DNA of 64,000 bases from CAYTGM01 sp964437365 (GTDB taxonomy: Bacteria; Sumerlaeota; Sumerlaeia; SLMS01), in the NCBI GenBank assembly GCA_964437365.1, contig CAYTGM010000004.1, positions 62,001-126,000 of the forward strand. The letters are read 5' to 3'. The position numbers and the translations under genes were made by a program. The notes under the pieces are model-generated. The model saw only the letters and a list, made by a program, of their open reading frames with translations, did not search any database and was not told the DNA's origin. The first letter of the stretch is position 1; every line of letters starts with the position of its first letter. Positions 52,655 to 61,938 of this stretch are shown one piece after another.

Positions 52655-54541
52655 TCAGGTACCTCCTGCCATCGTGGGGAATAAGCCAAGGTCCATGTGC
52701 GGTAACGCCATCGCTTCGATGTAGGAATCACTGAATTGTTCCAGTTGATTCAAATCGATGATTTGAGGTGTATCAGCTATCACGTGGAAAGTTTCCTGAG
52801 CTTCACGATGTACGAGGCTGAGCCATGCGCCTGCGAGACTGCCATTACCAATCACCTGAAACTTATGAAGGTCTACATCTGGTAGCAGACCTATCGTGAT
52901 AGCGTTCTGTATGTTTATATATCTTGCAAAGCCACCCGATAGAATAACACTTTCCAGGTCGCTGAGTTCGATCCCAGCCTGATCACAGAGGCATTTTGCA
53001 CCCGCAAATATCGCCGCCTTTGCTTTTAGAATTTCGGCAATATCAATTTCAGAAATATAGACAGCTCCTTGATCGTACATTGTCTGCGAACCCGTGAGAA
53101 AGAACGCTTGAGACTTTCTTCCCATATACTCGATTTCGTGAATGTGCTTTCTCCAATCACTTCCATTCTTCTCGAAGCGTCCCATGGAATTTAATATTCC
53201 AGTGCGAAATGCCTCTGCGATGAAATCGATTACTCCAGACCCGCAGATTCCAACTGGCTGTGATCGGTCGATAGTTTTCAACGCCACCTTCTCACGCTGT
53301 TTGAGACGGACCGATTCAATGGCACCCGTTGAAGCACGCATGCCGCAACAGAGACCATGCCCTTCGAACGCTGGCCCTGCAGCGGTGCTGCACCCAAGGA
53401 GTTGTCCATTTGCCCAAAGAACCATTTCACCATTTGTTCCGATGTCTATAAGAAGACTAGGGCCACTCTTACCCATGATTTGAGACACAAAGATATCAGA
53501 GACGATGTCTCCTCCAACATACGAAGAAGTTGCAGGGACGATGTGCACAACCGCGATCTCATTGCCTCGAAGACCAAGACTTGAGACTGACATTTCAGCG
53601 AATGATTTTGCGACAGGTTCGAAAGGGACAGTTCCCATGCCCGTGGGGTCGAGTCCCAGAGCAAGGTGTATCATCGTGGTATTACCAGAGAGTGCATATT
53701 CATAAATCTGATCTGGTTCCGCATTTGCCCTCTTGAGGCAATCATGAACAAGAGGGTTTATAGTTTCCTCGATAATCAATTGCCTGAGGCGCTCAAGGCC
53801 TTCAGGGGTGCCCGATGCAGCTATACGAGATGCAACATCGTCAGCGACTTCAACTTGTCTGTTAATAGATGTTTCCTTCTCTTCAATGTGTCCATTGCAC
53901 ATACTGACAAGAGAGCAAGCGACAGTCGTTGTGCCTATATCGACTGCCACGCCAAACGGAGTCGGTCGATTGTCTACTTTTGAAATATCAAGAACAGCGG
54001 AACCTCCTTCTTTCTCCGTCAGTAGGAAACTAACCTGTCTCAAACCAATCCTTCTAAAACCACTCAACTTCTTTAGAGTCGTGAGGGACCATTGAAGATC
54101 TTTACCCGTTGTACTTAATGCCTTCTGGAGCATTTCTGTAAGTGAGTCATTTCCATCGAGTTGTGGATCGGGCAAAGAAAGAGTCTCCCAACGGTACAAT
54201 CTGTTAATTGCGAAAGCCCCTATGTCGAAGCCATCCTCTATCCTTGCATTTACCTCCAGCAGGGAGGATTCCGGGATACGTATTTCAACACGTTCTGAAG
54301 ATGGGATGTATTGACATGACCTAAAGTTTTCACCTACGTGAGGCTTCAATGAAGCTCTGCCGTTTTGATTTGTGAGTTCCCCTTTAAGTAGCTGGACCAT
54401 ACACCCTTTGCAGGCCCCCTTGCACCCACAACGTGTATTAAGATTTACCCCGTTTTCACGCAATGAGATCGCCAGCACCTGATGCTCTTTCGCTTCAGCT
54501 TCAGCTACGATATTATTTTCGTGATGGTAGATTATCTTCAT
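52655..54541 (-). CDS. RACE-type corrinoid activation protein (2Fe-2S/ASKHA ATPase)
   Basis: This 628-aa protein is a reductive activator that brings inactive Co(II) corrinoid proteins back to Co(I). An N-terminal [2Fe-2S] ferredoxin domain has Cys38, Cys44, Cys47 and Cys76 (RCGCKGACKGC). A linker region (about 100-190) is followed by a DUF4445/ASKHA ATP-binding part with VAVDIGTTTVACSL, LSGNTTM, LIDIGTNGEMV, GSGVIDF and ILSGGFARYIN. ATP hydrolysis would drive low-potential electron transfer. It is 19 bp downstream of the URO-D/thioredoxin gene and overlaps DUF1638's ribosome-binding site, so all are coexpressed. No corrinoid protein is next to it. Confidence 0.92.
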   Translation of the reverse strand: MKIIYHHENNIVAEAEAKEHQVLAISLRENGVNLNTRCGCKGACKGCMVQLLKGELTNQNGRASLKPHVGENFRSCQYIPSSERVEIRIPESSLLEVNARIEDGFDIGAFAINRLYRWETLSLPDPQLDGNDSLTEMLQKALSTTGKDLQWSLTTLKKLSGFRRIGLRQVSFLLTEKEGGSAVLDISKVDNRPTPFGVAVDIGTTTVACSLVSMCNGHIEEKETSINRQVEVADDVASRIAASGTPEGLERLRQLIIEETINPLVHDCLKRANAEPDQIYEYALSGNTTMIHLALGLDPTGMGTVPFEPVAKSFAEMSVSSLGLRGNEIAVVHIVPATSSYVGGDIVSDIFVSQIMGKSGPSLLIDIGTNGEMVLWANGQLLGCSTAAGPAFEGHGLCCGMRASTGAIESVRLKQREKVALKTIDRSQPVGICGSGVIDFIAEAFRTGILNSMGRFEKNGSDWRKHIHEIEYMGRKSQAFFLTGSQTMYDQGAVYISEIDIAEILKAKAAIFAGAKCLCDQAGIELSDLESVILSGGFARYINIQNAITIGLLPDVDLHKFQVIGNGSLAGAWLSLVHREAQETFHVIADTPQIIDLNQLEQFSDSYIEAMALPHMDLGLFPTMAGGT

Positions 54542-54560
54542 GAATATATACTGCCTCTTG

Positions 54561-55934
54561 CTATACTAAATCCATACCGAACTTTTTTTCAGCACTTCGT
54601 TTAATCTTTTCAATCAAAGTTGTTTTATCGGGTATAATAGAAGAAAATGCCGTCTCTCCATCAATACAGATCGTCGGTACATTCGTAACCCCGAGCTTGG
54701 TGAGAAAGCCGAGCCCCTCGCGATTCTTGATCTTCCTTTCCGCGACACTCACAGGTACATTGCATTGCTCGACGGCTTTGAGGACAGCGTTCATCATGTA
54801 CTGACAGGGTGCGCATGAACCTGAATCGAGTGTGATGACGTCGATGAGAACTTCAGCTGCTTCCTTGTATTCAGGTAGTTCAATATCTTCGAAATTATCT
54901 GTCTTGTCCTCTGACGTGGCAGCCTCAGCTACCTGCCGCTGATAGGGATCGGTCAGGATGGGACAGACCACTTCAAGGTTTTCTGGAGGAACTGCATAAG
55001 GCAGATCGCAACCTGGCGCGAGAATATACCCGTCAGTCTCTCCTGCATTCAGGCACTCAAGCACATGTTTTCTTGTGGCATTTTCATCGCCAAGCAGGAG
55101 GACTGAAGTCAGCTTCATGTTTCCTCCAAACGATTTCTTATGCTTCTGCGCAAGTTCTCTGGCGAATTCCAAGGGGATATTTTCATCTATACAGAAATTA
55201 TCACAGTGCGTCTGACACATCACTTCAAGGTTTCTCGTCGCGTCTCCGCAGACAAAAAGTGATCCAAAGCTGTTCAGCTCATGAATGCGATCATATACTC
55301 TATTCAAGACAGGGCTCACAAACTGTTCAAAGTGCTCACTCGATATCTGGCTCGTCATTGGATCAACGACGGCGATCACATCAGCTCCATTATCGAGGTA
55401 AAGCTCAGACATCGTTATGGCCACGTCACCGGCGAACTCTACAACGCGCGAGATATAATCCTCATCTTCATACATGGTTAGAAAGATGTCATTTCCAAGG
55501 AGATGCATGGCGAGAGTAAAAGGACCTGTGATGAGTCCAAAGAGCGCGAGATCATTCCCGAGCTCTTGACGCGCTGTCCGGGTGAGCTCAGCAACCAGAG
55601 GAATCCTGCCTTTCGAAGGATCGAAAGCAGGAAGATCTGCAGGCATTTCGGCAAGAGGATGGGAGATCACCGAAGGAGGTAGATCGGAAGCCCATTTAAG
55701 TTCACATCCAAGAGCCTCTGCCTCGAGTTGGAGATCGAACAAGAGCGGCAGGCCATCGGGTTGATAACGTCTTTTTGCTTCTTTAAGCCCCTTAATGATG
55801 GCTTCTGTGCTATGGAGATAGGTGGCTGCATCGAGGCCTATCAAGCTGGCACCATGCACGCCTACGAACGGAACCCATGGCGTTCTCTGTGTTGGCTGCC
55901 TTTGAAGAGCCTTGATAACGAGATCTTTCGACAT
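54561..55934 (-). CDS. URO-D methyltransferase fused to a thioredoxin-like domain
   Basis: This 457-aa protein has two parts. Residues 1-335 are a URO-D/MtbA-like TIM barrel with TGPFTLAMHL, VVDPMTS, VCGDATRNLEVM and a C-terminal APGCDLPYAVPPENL, whose Cys residues fit the zinc site of corrinoid:thiol methyltransferases. After an acidic linker (about 340-362), residues 365-450 form a thioredoxin/glutaredoxin-like domain with C374-A-P-C377 and the cis-Pro segment TNVPTICID. The fused domain could deliver or recycle the methyl-accepting thiol or reduce the active-site cysteines. It is the first gene of the minus-strand cluster, divergent from cobW. The domain assignment is good; the joint role is a hypothesis. 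Confidence 0.85.
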   Translation of the reverse strand: MSKDLVIKALQRQPTQRTPWVPFVGVHGASLIGLDAATYLHSTEAIIKGLKEAKRRYQPDGLPLLFDLQLEAEALGCELKWASDLPPSVISHPLAEMPADLPAFDPSKGRIPLVAELTRTARQELGNDLALFGLITGPFTLAMHLLGNDIFLTMYEDEDYISRVVEFAGDVAITMSELYLDNGADVIAVVDPMTSQISSEHFEQFVSPVLNRVYDRIHELNSFGSLFVCGDATRNLEVMCQTHCDNFCIDENIPLEFARELAQKHKKSFGGNMKLTSVLLLGDENATRKHVLECLNAGETDGYILAPGCDLPYAVPPENLEVVCPILTDPYQRQVAEAATSEDKTDNFEDIELPEYKEAAEVLIDVITLDSGSCAPCQYMMNAVLKAVEQCNVPVSVAERKIKNREGLGFLTKLGVTNVPTICIDGETAFSSIIPDKTTLIEKIKRSAEKKFGMDLV

Positions 55935-56057
55935 AATTTAATCCTTAAAATATAATATTCTCCTATGGCGATAAACGACTACAAGAAAACCATAACGCGC
56001 TTGCGAAGTCGAGAAAAAAAGTATTCACTGCCTAAAAAAGAAAGATCAGGTTAAGAT

Positions 56058-57239
56058 ATGGAGAAAATTCCCGATTCAGAAAAAGCCAGATACATCATGA
56101 TCGGGGGATTTCTAGGGGCTGGCAAGTCGACCACTCTCCTGAAGCTCTCACAATATTTTCTTGATAGGGGCAAGAAAGTGGCCGTGGTGACCAATGATCA
56201 ATCTGTTGGTCTGGTAGATACAGAACTGATGAAGGCCCATGCGCTTGAAGTGGGTGAAATTCCTTGCGGCTGCTTTTGCTGCAATTTCAATAACCTTGTG
56301 GAGGTTATGGACCGCCTTGAGGAGAATGAGACGCCTGATATCTATCTGGCCGAACCAGTGGGAAGTTGCACTGACCTGGTGGCGACGGTGAGCTACCCTC
56401 TCAGGCAGCTGCACGGAGACAAGTATCTGATCGCTCCGTTAAGTGTGGTCCTTGATCCATATCGGGCGGGTTCTGCTTTGGGCATATTGCCCAAGAAGGG
56501 GTTTACCGAGTCCGTCCTCTATATTTATATTAAGCAGATGGAAGAAGCTGATATACTGATATTAAACAAGAACGACCTTCTCTTAAAGAGTGAGCGGGGA
56601 AAAGCATACCATGAAAAATTACTTGCAGAACTGGAGAAGAGATATCCTTCGAAACAAATCTATTCTGTATCAACGCGAAACAACGAAGGATTGCATGAAT
56701 GGTTTGCACATCTGGAGTCCGAAGTCATTTCGGATGGAGAGTCGATGGATATTGATTATCGTCTATATGCGGAAGGTGAAGCGCAGCTTGGTTGGCTGAA
56801 CACAGCCTACAATGTGAAATTCTCTATACCGCTGGATGGAAATGATATACTCTTAAACCTTGCCAATGCTATGCAAAGGTGTCTGATCGAGGAAGGGAAC
56901 GAAGTGGCACACCTCAAGATGACCCTTAAAGGACAAGGCTCCGAAGCAGAGGTCGCAGTCGTTAACATAGTCAATAATGAGTTCTCTGCAGAAGTTTCTG
57001 AGCGTATCCGGAGGCCTGTTAAGCAGGCCAGTATCATCGTTAACCTTAGAGCTGAAGGTGATGCTGAAAGTTTTGAGAAAGCTGTCAGCTATGCTTTCGA
57101 GGAGCTTCATCGAGGTCTAAGGCACGCGGAAGTCTCTGTGTCTTCTCAGCAAAAACATATGGAGAGCTTTCAACCCGCAGCGCCTCGACCTGCTTACCGT
57201 TTCGACAAAGAGGGGTTGACGAAGAACCCTGAGTCATAA
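56058..57239 (+). CDS. CobW/G3E GTPase family metallochaperone
   Basis: This 393-aa GTPase of the CobW/YjiA/ZNG1 group has Walker A GGFLGAGKST (Lys23), the metal-binding GCFCC motif (Cys72-x-Cys74-Cys75), an EPVG switch and the guanine-specificity NKND. A C-terminal domain lies from about 230. Such proteins deliver zinc or cobalt to target enzymes. It is divergent from the URO-D/thioredoxin gene with 123 bp between, so it may supply zinc to the URO-D methyltransferases or cobalt for their corrinoid; the sequence alone does not say which. The length is close to the usual 320-400. Confidence 0.9.
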   Translation: MEKIPDSEKARYIMIGGFLGAGKSTTLLKLSQYFLDRGKKVAVVTNDQSVGLVDTELMKAHALEVGEIPCGCFCCNFNNLVEVMDRLEENETPDIYLAEPVGSCTDLVATVSYPLRQLHGDKYLIAPLSVVLDPYRAGSALGILPKKGFTESVLYIYIKQMEEADILILNKNDLLLKSERGKAYHEKLLAELEKRYPSKQIYSVSTRNNEGLHEWFAHLESEVISDGESMDIDYRLYAEGEAQLGWLNTAYNVKFSIPLDGNDILLNLANAMQRCLIEEGNEVAHLKMTLKGQGSEAEVAVVNIVNNEFSAEVSERIRRPVKQASIIVNLRAEGDAESFEKAVSYAFEELHRGLRHAEVSVSSQQKHMESFQPAAPRPAYRFDKEGLTKNPES

Positions 57240-57249
57240 GAAATGCGGG

Positions 57250-57981
57250 CTAGGATTTTACCGAAGAAAGCCCACCGTCTATACCAAATACCTGTCCCGT
57301 TATCCAAGAGTTTTCAGTATCGAGCAGAAAAGCAATCATCTTTGCAACTTCGAGGGGTGTGCCAATTCTCTTAAGTGGGTGCATTGCTTCTGACGCTTTG
57401 CGTGCCTGTTCTTTTCCAGTAATGCTCTCCGTTAGCGGCGTCTCGACTAGACCTGGAGCCACAACGTTGAATCGAAGATTTCGAGATGAATAGGTGGCGG
57501 ATGCAGCGAGAGCCAGACTCGAAACACCTCCTTTTGCAGCAGCGATTGCTTCGTGACTGTTCAGGCCAATGCGTGATGCGCCAGAACTCATCAGCACAAC
57601 CGACCCACCTTTCCTCATGTGCTTTCCGGTGGCACGAACTGTTGCAAAGGCAGAAGTTAAGTTTGTTTGTATTACATTAGTCCAGTCTTGCTCTGAAGTC
57701 ATGTGAGCCGGCTTCAGGAAGATCGAACCTGCGAGGTTGACGACTCCGGCCAGAGGGATATCAGACTTGGAGATCTCTTCCACGACGGAATCAGCATCCT
57801 CGAACTTTGAAATGTCGGCTACTTTTGGGATAACATTGTCGTTATCAGAGAACTTGTCGAGTCGTTCTTCATTGCGACTTGTAATGACGACCCGATGACC
57901 TTGCTCGGTTAGAAGCTGGACAAGTTCTGAGCCAATGCCCCCTGCTCCTCCGAATAGAATATATGTCTGCTGATCTGCCAT
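57250..57981 (-). CDS. short-chain dehydrogenase/reductase lacking the usual Tyr
   Basis: This 243-aa classical SDR has the cofactor motif FGGAGGIGSELV at the N-terminus, NLAGSIF (the NAG motif variant), and VAPGLVETPLT and a C-terminal WITGQVFGIDGG. In the catalytic region the pattern reads SSGASRIGLNSHEAIAAAKGG: the lysine is there but the residue four before it is Ile rather than Tyr. The same HEAIAAAKGG form occurs in a known SDR subset, so it is probably a family trait and not a mutation. Substrate and reaction are unknown. It converges with the CobW gene. Confidence 0.82.
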   Translation of the reverse strand: MADQQTYILFGGAGGIGSELVQLLTEQGHRVVITSRNEERLDKFSDNDNVIPKVADISKFEDADSVVEEISKSDIPLAGVVNLAGSIFLKPAHMTSEQDWTNVIQTNLTSAFATVRATGKHMRKGGSVVLMSSGASRIGLNSHEAIAAAKGGVSSLALAASATYSSRNLRFNVVAPGLVETPLTESITGKEQARKASEAMHPLKRIGTPLEVAKMIAFLLDTENSWITGQVFGIDGGLSSVKS

Positions 57982-58074
57982 GATGACCTCTGAAAATGAA
58001 ATTGGGGCTTAATGTCCTGCCCAAAATCATGATAGAACAAGGTCCCTGCCAATCAAACTTCCACGGGGGTGAGA

Positions 58075-59403
58075 TCAATTCTCAGCGCTATCGGCCTCAA
58101 CAGCAAGAAGTTCTGAGATCACATCGTCCATCGTGACAGGCTTTTGCTGATTATCTAACTCTACAAGAAGTAAATAGCCCTTTATTTTCCCACTTTCGTT
58201 GTAGGCTCGCAATAAGGAAAGCTGGTCACTGTAGATCAGTGATCCGTCTTCTTCGGACCAGAATTCTTTCGCGCATAGACATCCGGCAGACGGCGTATGT
58301 GGATAATAGCTTTCTCCCCGGTAGAATTCTGGATTAATGGTTGTCCCATGAATAATCATCTCGGTTCGACCAGCTTCACCGGCGTACCATGCCTCGTAAA
58401 AGGGGAAATAATCCTGCCATGATTCAGGGAGAAGGTCCCGGTATAGATCAATCGACCATGGTTTCTCCTCATCTACCTTGCTGGAGTGCAAGAACTCTTC
58501 AACGCTGGCTTCGAAGGGAACTTTGGAATAGAGGTAGGGTGTTGGCCCGATGAACATGTTCGTGGCAAGCCCGGCATCCACGATTGTATAGATACCTTGG
58601 GGACTATTACCATAGGTGATTGTCCCGGGCATATTCGTTTTTGAAAGCGCCAATTGTGGAACTTGAAAAAGAGATCCATCAGAATGACGCACGAACTTTC
58701 CGGAGGAGTTCCTCACGACAACCAGGCCAGGAAAATTCCGATCGAGCCTTTGAAAACTGATGACGAGAGGATAACCTTCGGTAAAATCTGCTGAGATCAG
58801 GTCCTTCAGCGGAGGTCGATTCTTTATCATCTCATCGGGCGACATCTGGAGTCGTCTATGCAGAACCTTCAAGCGAGGCATTGATTCCCAGCCTGGGAAC
58901 CTTTCCTCCAGAATACTTTTCAGTGCCTCTCGCGCTTGAATTGAGGAATCGGCGTTCAGTATATCATAAGCTCCGATTGCAAAAGTCTTGTCATCACTAA
59001 TCGCGGGAAGGAGCGGAAGTATACGATACTTAAATTGACCAGGATAGAGAGTATGTGCTGACCGCAGGACTACCTGCTGCATCCTGGATGAAAGATCATT
59101 GAATTGGCTGAAGCCCTTTTCAAGAGCCTCTTCGACAACAGGACCTTTCTCATTGATAATGCCTGCATTCCAGAAGGCGCCAGGCCAGGTATCTTCATCA
59201 GGTTCACTTTGAAGTGCCTCGAGTATCTTCTTGTTTCTTGTCGTTGAAAGGAATTCATTCCGTTGTTCTAAAGTTGTCCTCTCGGCGACCAGATCTGATA
59301 CCTGCAGCTCATTGATGCGAGTCGACCAATCGGAATCTTCTGCGTAGAGTGAAGTCATTGATAGAACGATCGTAGCAACCGTAAGTAGTCCTGATTTCAT
59401 CAT
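58075..59403 (-). CDS. secreted L,D-transpeptidase-like (YkuD) protein
   Basis: The start is one of two adjacent ATGs (59403/59400) followed by a signal peptide (SGLLTVATIVLSMTSLYAE). The 442-aa product has a helical, repeat-like N-terminal half (about 30-190) and a C-terminal catalytic region with IIHGTT (His352) and SAGC (Ser372, Cys375), the spaced His/Ser/Cys set of YkuD-type L,D-transpeptidases. The usual SHGC His is Ala here. It would cross-link or trim peptidoglycan, or attach proteins, in the periplasm. The large N-terminal extension, which could bind the substrate or a partner, is not usual. The enzyme call rests on the motif. Confidence 0.7.
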   Translation of the reverse strand: MMKSGLLTVATIVLSMTSLYAEDSDWSTRINELQVSDLVAERTTLEQRNEFLSTTRNKKILEALQSEPDEDTWPGAFWNAGIINEKGPVVEEALEKGFSQFNDLSSRMQQVVLRSAHTLYPGQFKYRILPLLPAISDDKTFAIGAYDILNADSSIQAREALKSILEERFPGWESMPRLKVLHRRLQMSPDEMIKNRPPLKDLISADFTEGYPLVISFQRLDRNFPGLVVVRNSSGKFVRHSDGSLFQVPQLALSKTNMPGTITYGNSPQGIYTIVDAGLATNMFIGPTPYLYSKVPFEASVEEFLHSSKVDEEKPWSIDLYRDLLPESWQDYFPFYEAWYAGEAGRTEMIIHGTTINPEFYRGESYYPHTPSAGCLCAKEFWSEEDGSLIYSDQLSLLRAYNESGKIKGYLLLVELDNQQKPVTMDDVISELLAVEADSAEN

Positions 59404-59579
59404 CTCATCTCTCTTTTGGCACCTGCCCTCTATTACCCTGTTTGGGTGCTCCCCTTGAGTCTGAATTGGGAGTGACCTTGAAGGCACAGGGCAAATAGAC
59501 AAACCCTCCTGCACCTTTTGCGGGACTCACCCCTCGGCTTTTTGTATAGACACTCGAAACTTCGGGTCTTGAAGCTTGA

Positions 59580-60665
59580 TCAGTCGGTCTTGCGGAGCGT
59601 TCTATTCACCTGGAGCAGGTACCCACCGACCTTCTTCAGCAATTCGATATGCTTCTCTTCGAAGATTTCCATGGACCCTCGTGTATCGAAGTAAAGAAGT
59701 CCGATTGGCTGCTCCTCATTCATAACGGGGACGGCAGCATAGCAACGAACGTCGAGCATCTCTGTACTCATGCTGGGAGCTTCGTCATCCTGAAAAGCAT
59801 TGGTCACCACAGAGCCTCCTTTGAAGGCACGATTTGCAACCGTCAGTGGAACGGGGCGTTCATTGGCGAATTTAGTCCACTCATCCGAGTTTCCAACCCA
59901 TGATTCGATGACCCACTTCTTAGTCTTGCGATTTGGAATCATGAGAAACCCATTATCAGCATTAATAGCTTCTCGGATGCATTCAAGAGTGTATGTATTG
60001 ACCTCTTCTCTCACGCCTTCCTGAGAGGCCATTTTCCCGAGAATCTCTACGGCCTTTTCTGCAACCCAAAGCAGGTCGTTTGCATTTAATGTCGGCGAGG
60101 TCTTCTCTTTTTCCTCTCTTCCCTTCTTCTCAGATGCGAACTCAATTCCCTGAAATTTCTCTGCTCCGAGTTCAGCTTCCGGTTCAGCGCCTCGTCTTTT
60201 TGATTCCATCTTCTGGAAATTCCCCGACTCAACCAGCCCTTTATGCTCATAGTGAACATCAGGAAGTACGATGGGTTGATCAGGACCAGCAGAATCCATG
60301 GCTCCTTCGATCATTCTTTTCATTCGAGTGATTCGTTGAGAAGCTTCTCCCCAGGCATCTGCCGCAGCCTGCTCGCGTGAGTTAAAAACGATTTCCGTGC
60401 GACCGATGCGTATCATGTCTGCATCCATCAATGTTGCGCCCTCAACCCGACTCCCGTTGACGAAAGTCCCATTTCTACTGTCCAGATCGACAACACACCA
60501 CAATCCGTCCTGTTGTTCGAATCTGGCATGCTGTGAAGACGCCAATGAATCATCCACACGTAATTCACATTTCGAGCTGCGACCAACCGTGTAGGTCTTA
60601 CCTTGTTTAAATTGTTGGTTGAATGCCCATTTGCCCGGGCCATCCATAAGAATAGAAGCCTTCAT
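59580..60665 (-). CDS. FHA-GAF domain protein
   Basis: This 361-aa cytosolic protein starts with a forkhead-associated domain (about 20-95): YTVGRSSKCELRVDD, SSQHARFE and DLDSRNGTFVNGSRV contain the Arg, Ser-x-x-His and Asn residues that hold phosphothreonine. A Glu/Lys-rich linker (about 105-200) leads to a GAF domain (about 215-355; NADNGFLMIPN, SVVTNAFQDDEAP, AAVPVMNEEQPIGLLYFD). Proteins with this layout read phosphorylation and small-molecule or redox signals; no output domain follows, so it may scaffold another protein. No kinase is next to it. Confidence 0.9.
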   Translation of the reverse strand: MKASILMDGPGKWAFNQQFKQGKTYTVGRSSKCELRVDDSLASSQHARFEQQDGLWCVVDLDSRNGTFVNGSRVEGATLMDADMIRIGRTEIVFNSREQAAADAWGEASQRITRMKRMIEGAMDSAGPDQPIVLPDVHYEHKGLVESGNFQKMESKRRGAEPEAELGAEKFQGIEFASEKKGREEKEKTSPTLNANDLLWVAEKAVEILGKMASQEGVREEVNTYTLECIREAINADNGFLMIPNRKTKKWVIESWVGNSDEWTKFANERPVPLTVANRAFKGGSVVTNAFQDDEAPSMSTEMLDVRCYAAVPVMNEEQPIGLLYFDTRGSMEIFEEKHIELLKKVGGYLLQVNRTLRKTD

Positions 60666-60792
60666 TTTTCTCCCTTAACAAACCAGAAGATTGGAAACCG
60701 TCGTATTATTAATCAAACAAATCAACGGCATCTTTGAACTATTCTCACTAGCCAGGAAACAGCATGAGTGCCAAGCATGATTTGGGAGTGCA

Positions 60793-60826
60793 CAAAAAAA
60801 CTGCTCTTTCTCGGAAGAAAGAGCAG
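60793..60826 (-). terminator. intrinsic terminator of ilvC
   Basis: Stem arms 60801-60811 and 60816-60826 (CTGCTCTTTCT and AGAAAGAGCAG) pair over 11 bp around a 4-nt loop, with seven A residues at 60794-60800 giving a T-run on the minus strand. It lies about 30 nt after the ilvC stop codon. Confidence 0.95.
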
Positions 60827-60854
60827 TGTAGTCTGAATGATTTGAGGGAGAGGC

Positions 60855-61856
60855 TTACTTCTGGCCGAGGAAGCTCATCATATCGCGAAGCTTCTTACCA
60901 ACTTCCTCAACTTGATGCTCTTCATTGTCTTTGCGCATTTTGAGGAAATTTTTGCCGCCAGAATCACTTTCTTCGATGAACTCTTTTGCAAATTCTCCGG
61001 TCTGAATTTCTGTGAGAATTTTCTTCATCTCATCCTTAGTCTTACTGGTGATGACTCTCTTCCCACGTGTATAGTCGCCATACTCAGCTGTGTTACTGAT
61101 TGAGTAACGCATGCCTGCGAAGCCCTTCTTATAGATCAGGTCAACGATCAGCTTCATTTCGTGAACACATTCGAAATAGGCCATCTCTGGTGGATACCCT
61201 GCCTCGATAAGAGTTTCGAAACCTGTTTTCATCAATTCACTAACGCCACCGCAAAGAACGGCCTGCTCACCGAAAAGGTCTGTCTCTGTTTCATCTTTGA
61301 ATGTGGTTTCAATGATTCCAGCACGACCACCGCCCGCGCCTGAAGCCTGAGCGAGTGCTCTTTTCTTAGCTTCACCAGAAGCATCCTGGAAAATCGCGAT
61401 CAGGCAGGGAACGCCCCCGCCTTCCGTGTAGACAGAACGGACAAGGTGGCCTGGACCTTTGGGAGCAACCATATAGACATCAACGTTTTTTGGAGGTTCG
61501 ATGTTCTTGAAGTGAATGTTGAATCCGTGGCTGAATACAAGAGCCTTACCTTCGGTGAGGTGAGGCTTCACTTCTGTTTCATAAAGTTTCTTCTGATGTT
61601 CGTCTGGAACCAGGATTTGAATGATATCAGCTTTTTCCGCTGCTTCAGCGGCACTGTAAACATCAAATCCATGTTCTTTTGCGAGGTCATAATTGGGTCC
61701 ACCGGGTCTTTGTCCGATGATCACTTTCAGACCTGATTCGCGCATGTTCTGAGCCTGGGCATGCCCCTGGCTCCCATAGCCAATCACGGCGATGGTCTTG
61801 TCTTTAAGTATAGAAAGGTCTACGTCTTTATCGTAGTAAACATTCAAATTTGCCAT
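60855..61856 (-). CDS. ilvC: ketol-acid reductoisomerase
   Basis: This 333-aa class I enzyme converts acetolactate or acetohydroxybutyrate to dihydroxy acids in valine, leucine and isoleucine synthesis, with NADPH and Mg2+. The N-terminal domain holds GYGSQGHAQAQN and VIIGQRPGGPN; VAPKGPGHLVRSVY is the typical middle motif. The C-terminal domain has DLFGEQAVLCGG and FECVHEMKLIVDLI, with the metal-binding acidic residues. AGGAG precedes the ATG. It is downstream of secDF by 82 bp on the same strand and is closed by a strong terminator. No other ilv gene is in the window. Confidence 0.97.
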   Translation of the reverse strand: MANLNVYYDKDVDLSILKDKTIAVIGYGSQGHAQAQNMRESGLKVIIGQRPGGPNYDLAKEHGFDVYSAAEAAEKADIIQILVPDEHQKKLYETEVKPHLTEGKALVFSHGFNIHFKNIEPPKNVDVYMVAPKGPGHLVRSVYTEGGGVPCLIAIFQDASGEAKKRALAQASGAGGGRAGIIETTFKDETETDLFGEQAVLCGGVSELMKTGFETLIEAGYPPEMAYFECVHEMKLIVDLIYKKGFAGMRYSISNTAEYGDYTRGKRVITSKTKDEMKKILTEIQTGEFAKEFIEESDSGGKNFLKMRKDNEEHQVEEVGKKLRDMMSFLGQK

Positions 61857-61938
61857 GGGACTAACTTACTCCTGAAGTTTTGTGAAATATAGATTAAGGG
61901 GGAGCAGATCTGGCCGCGCCCCCTGAAAAGCCCTGCGT

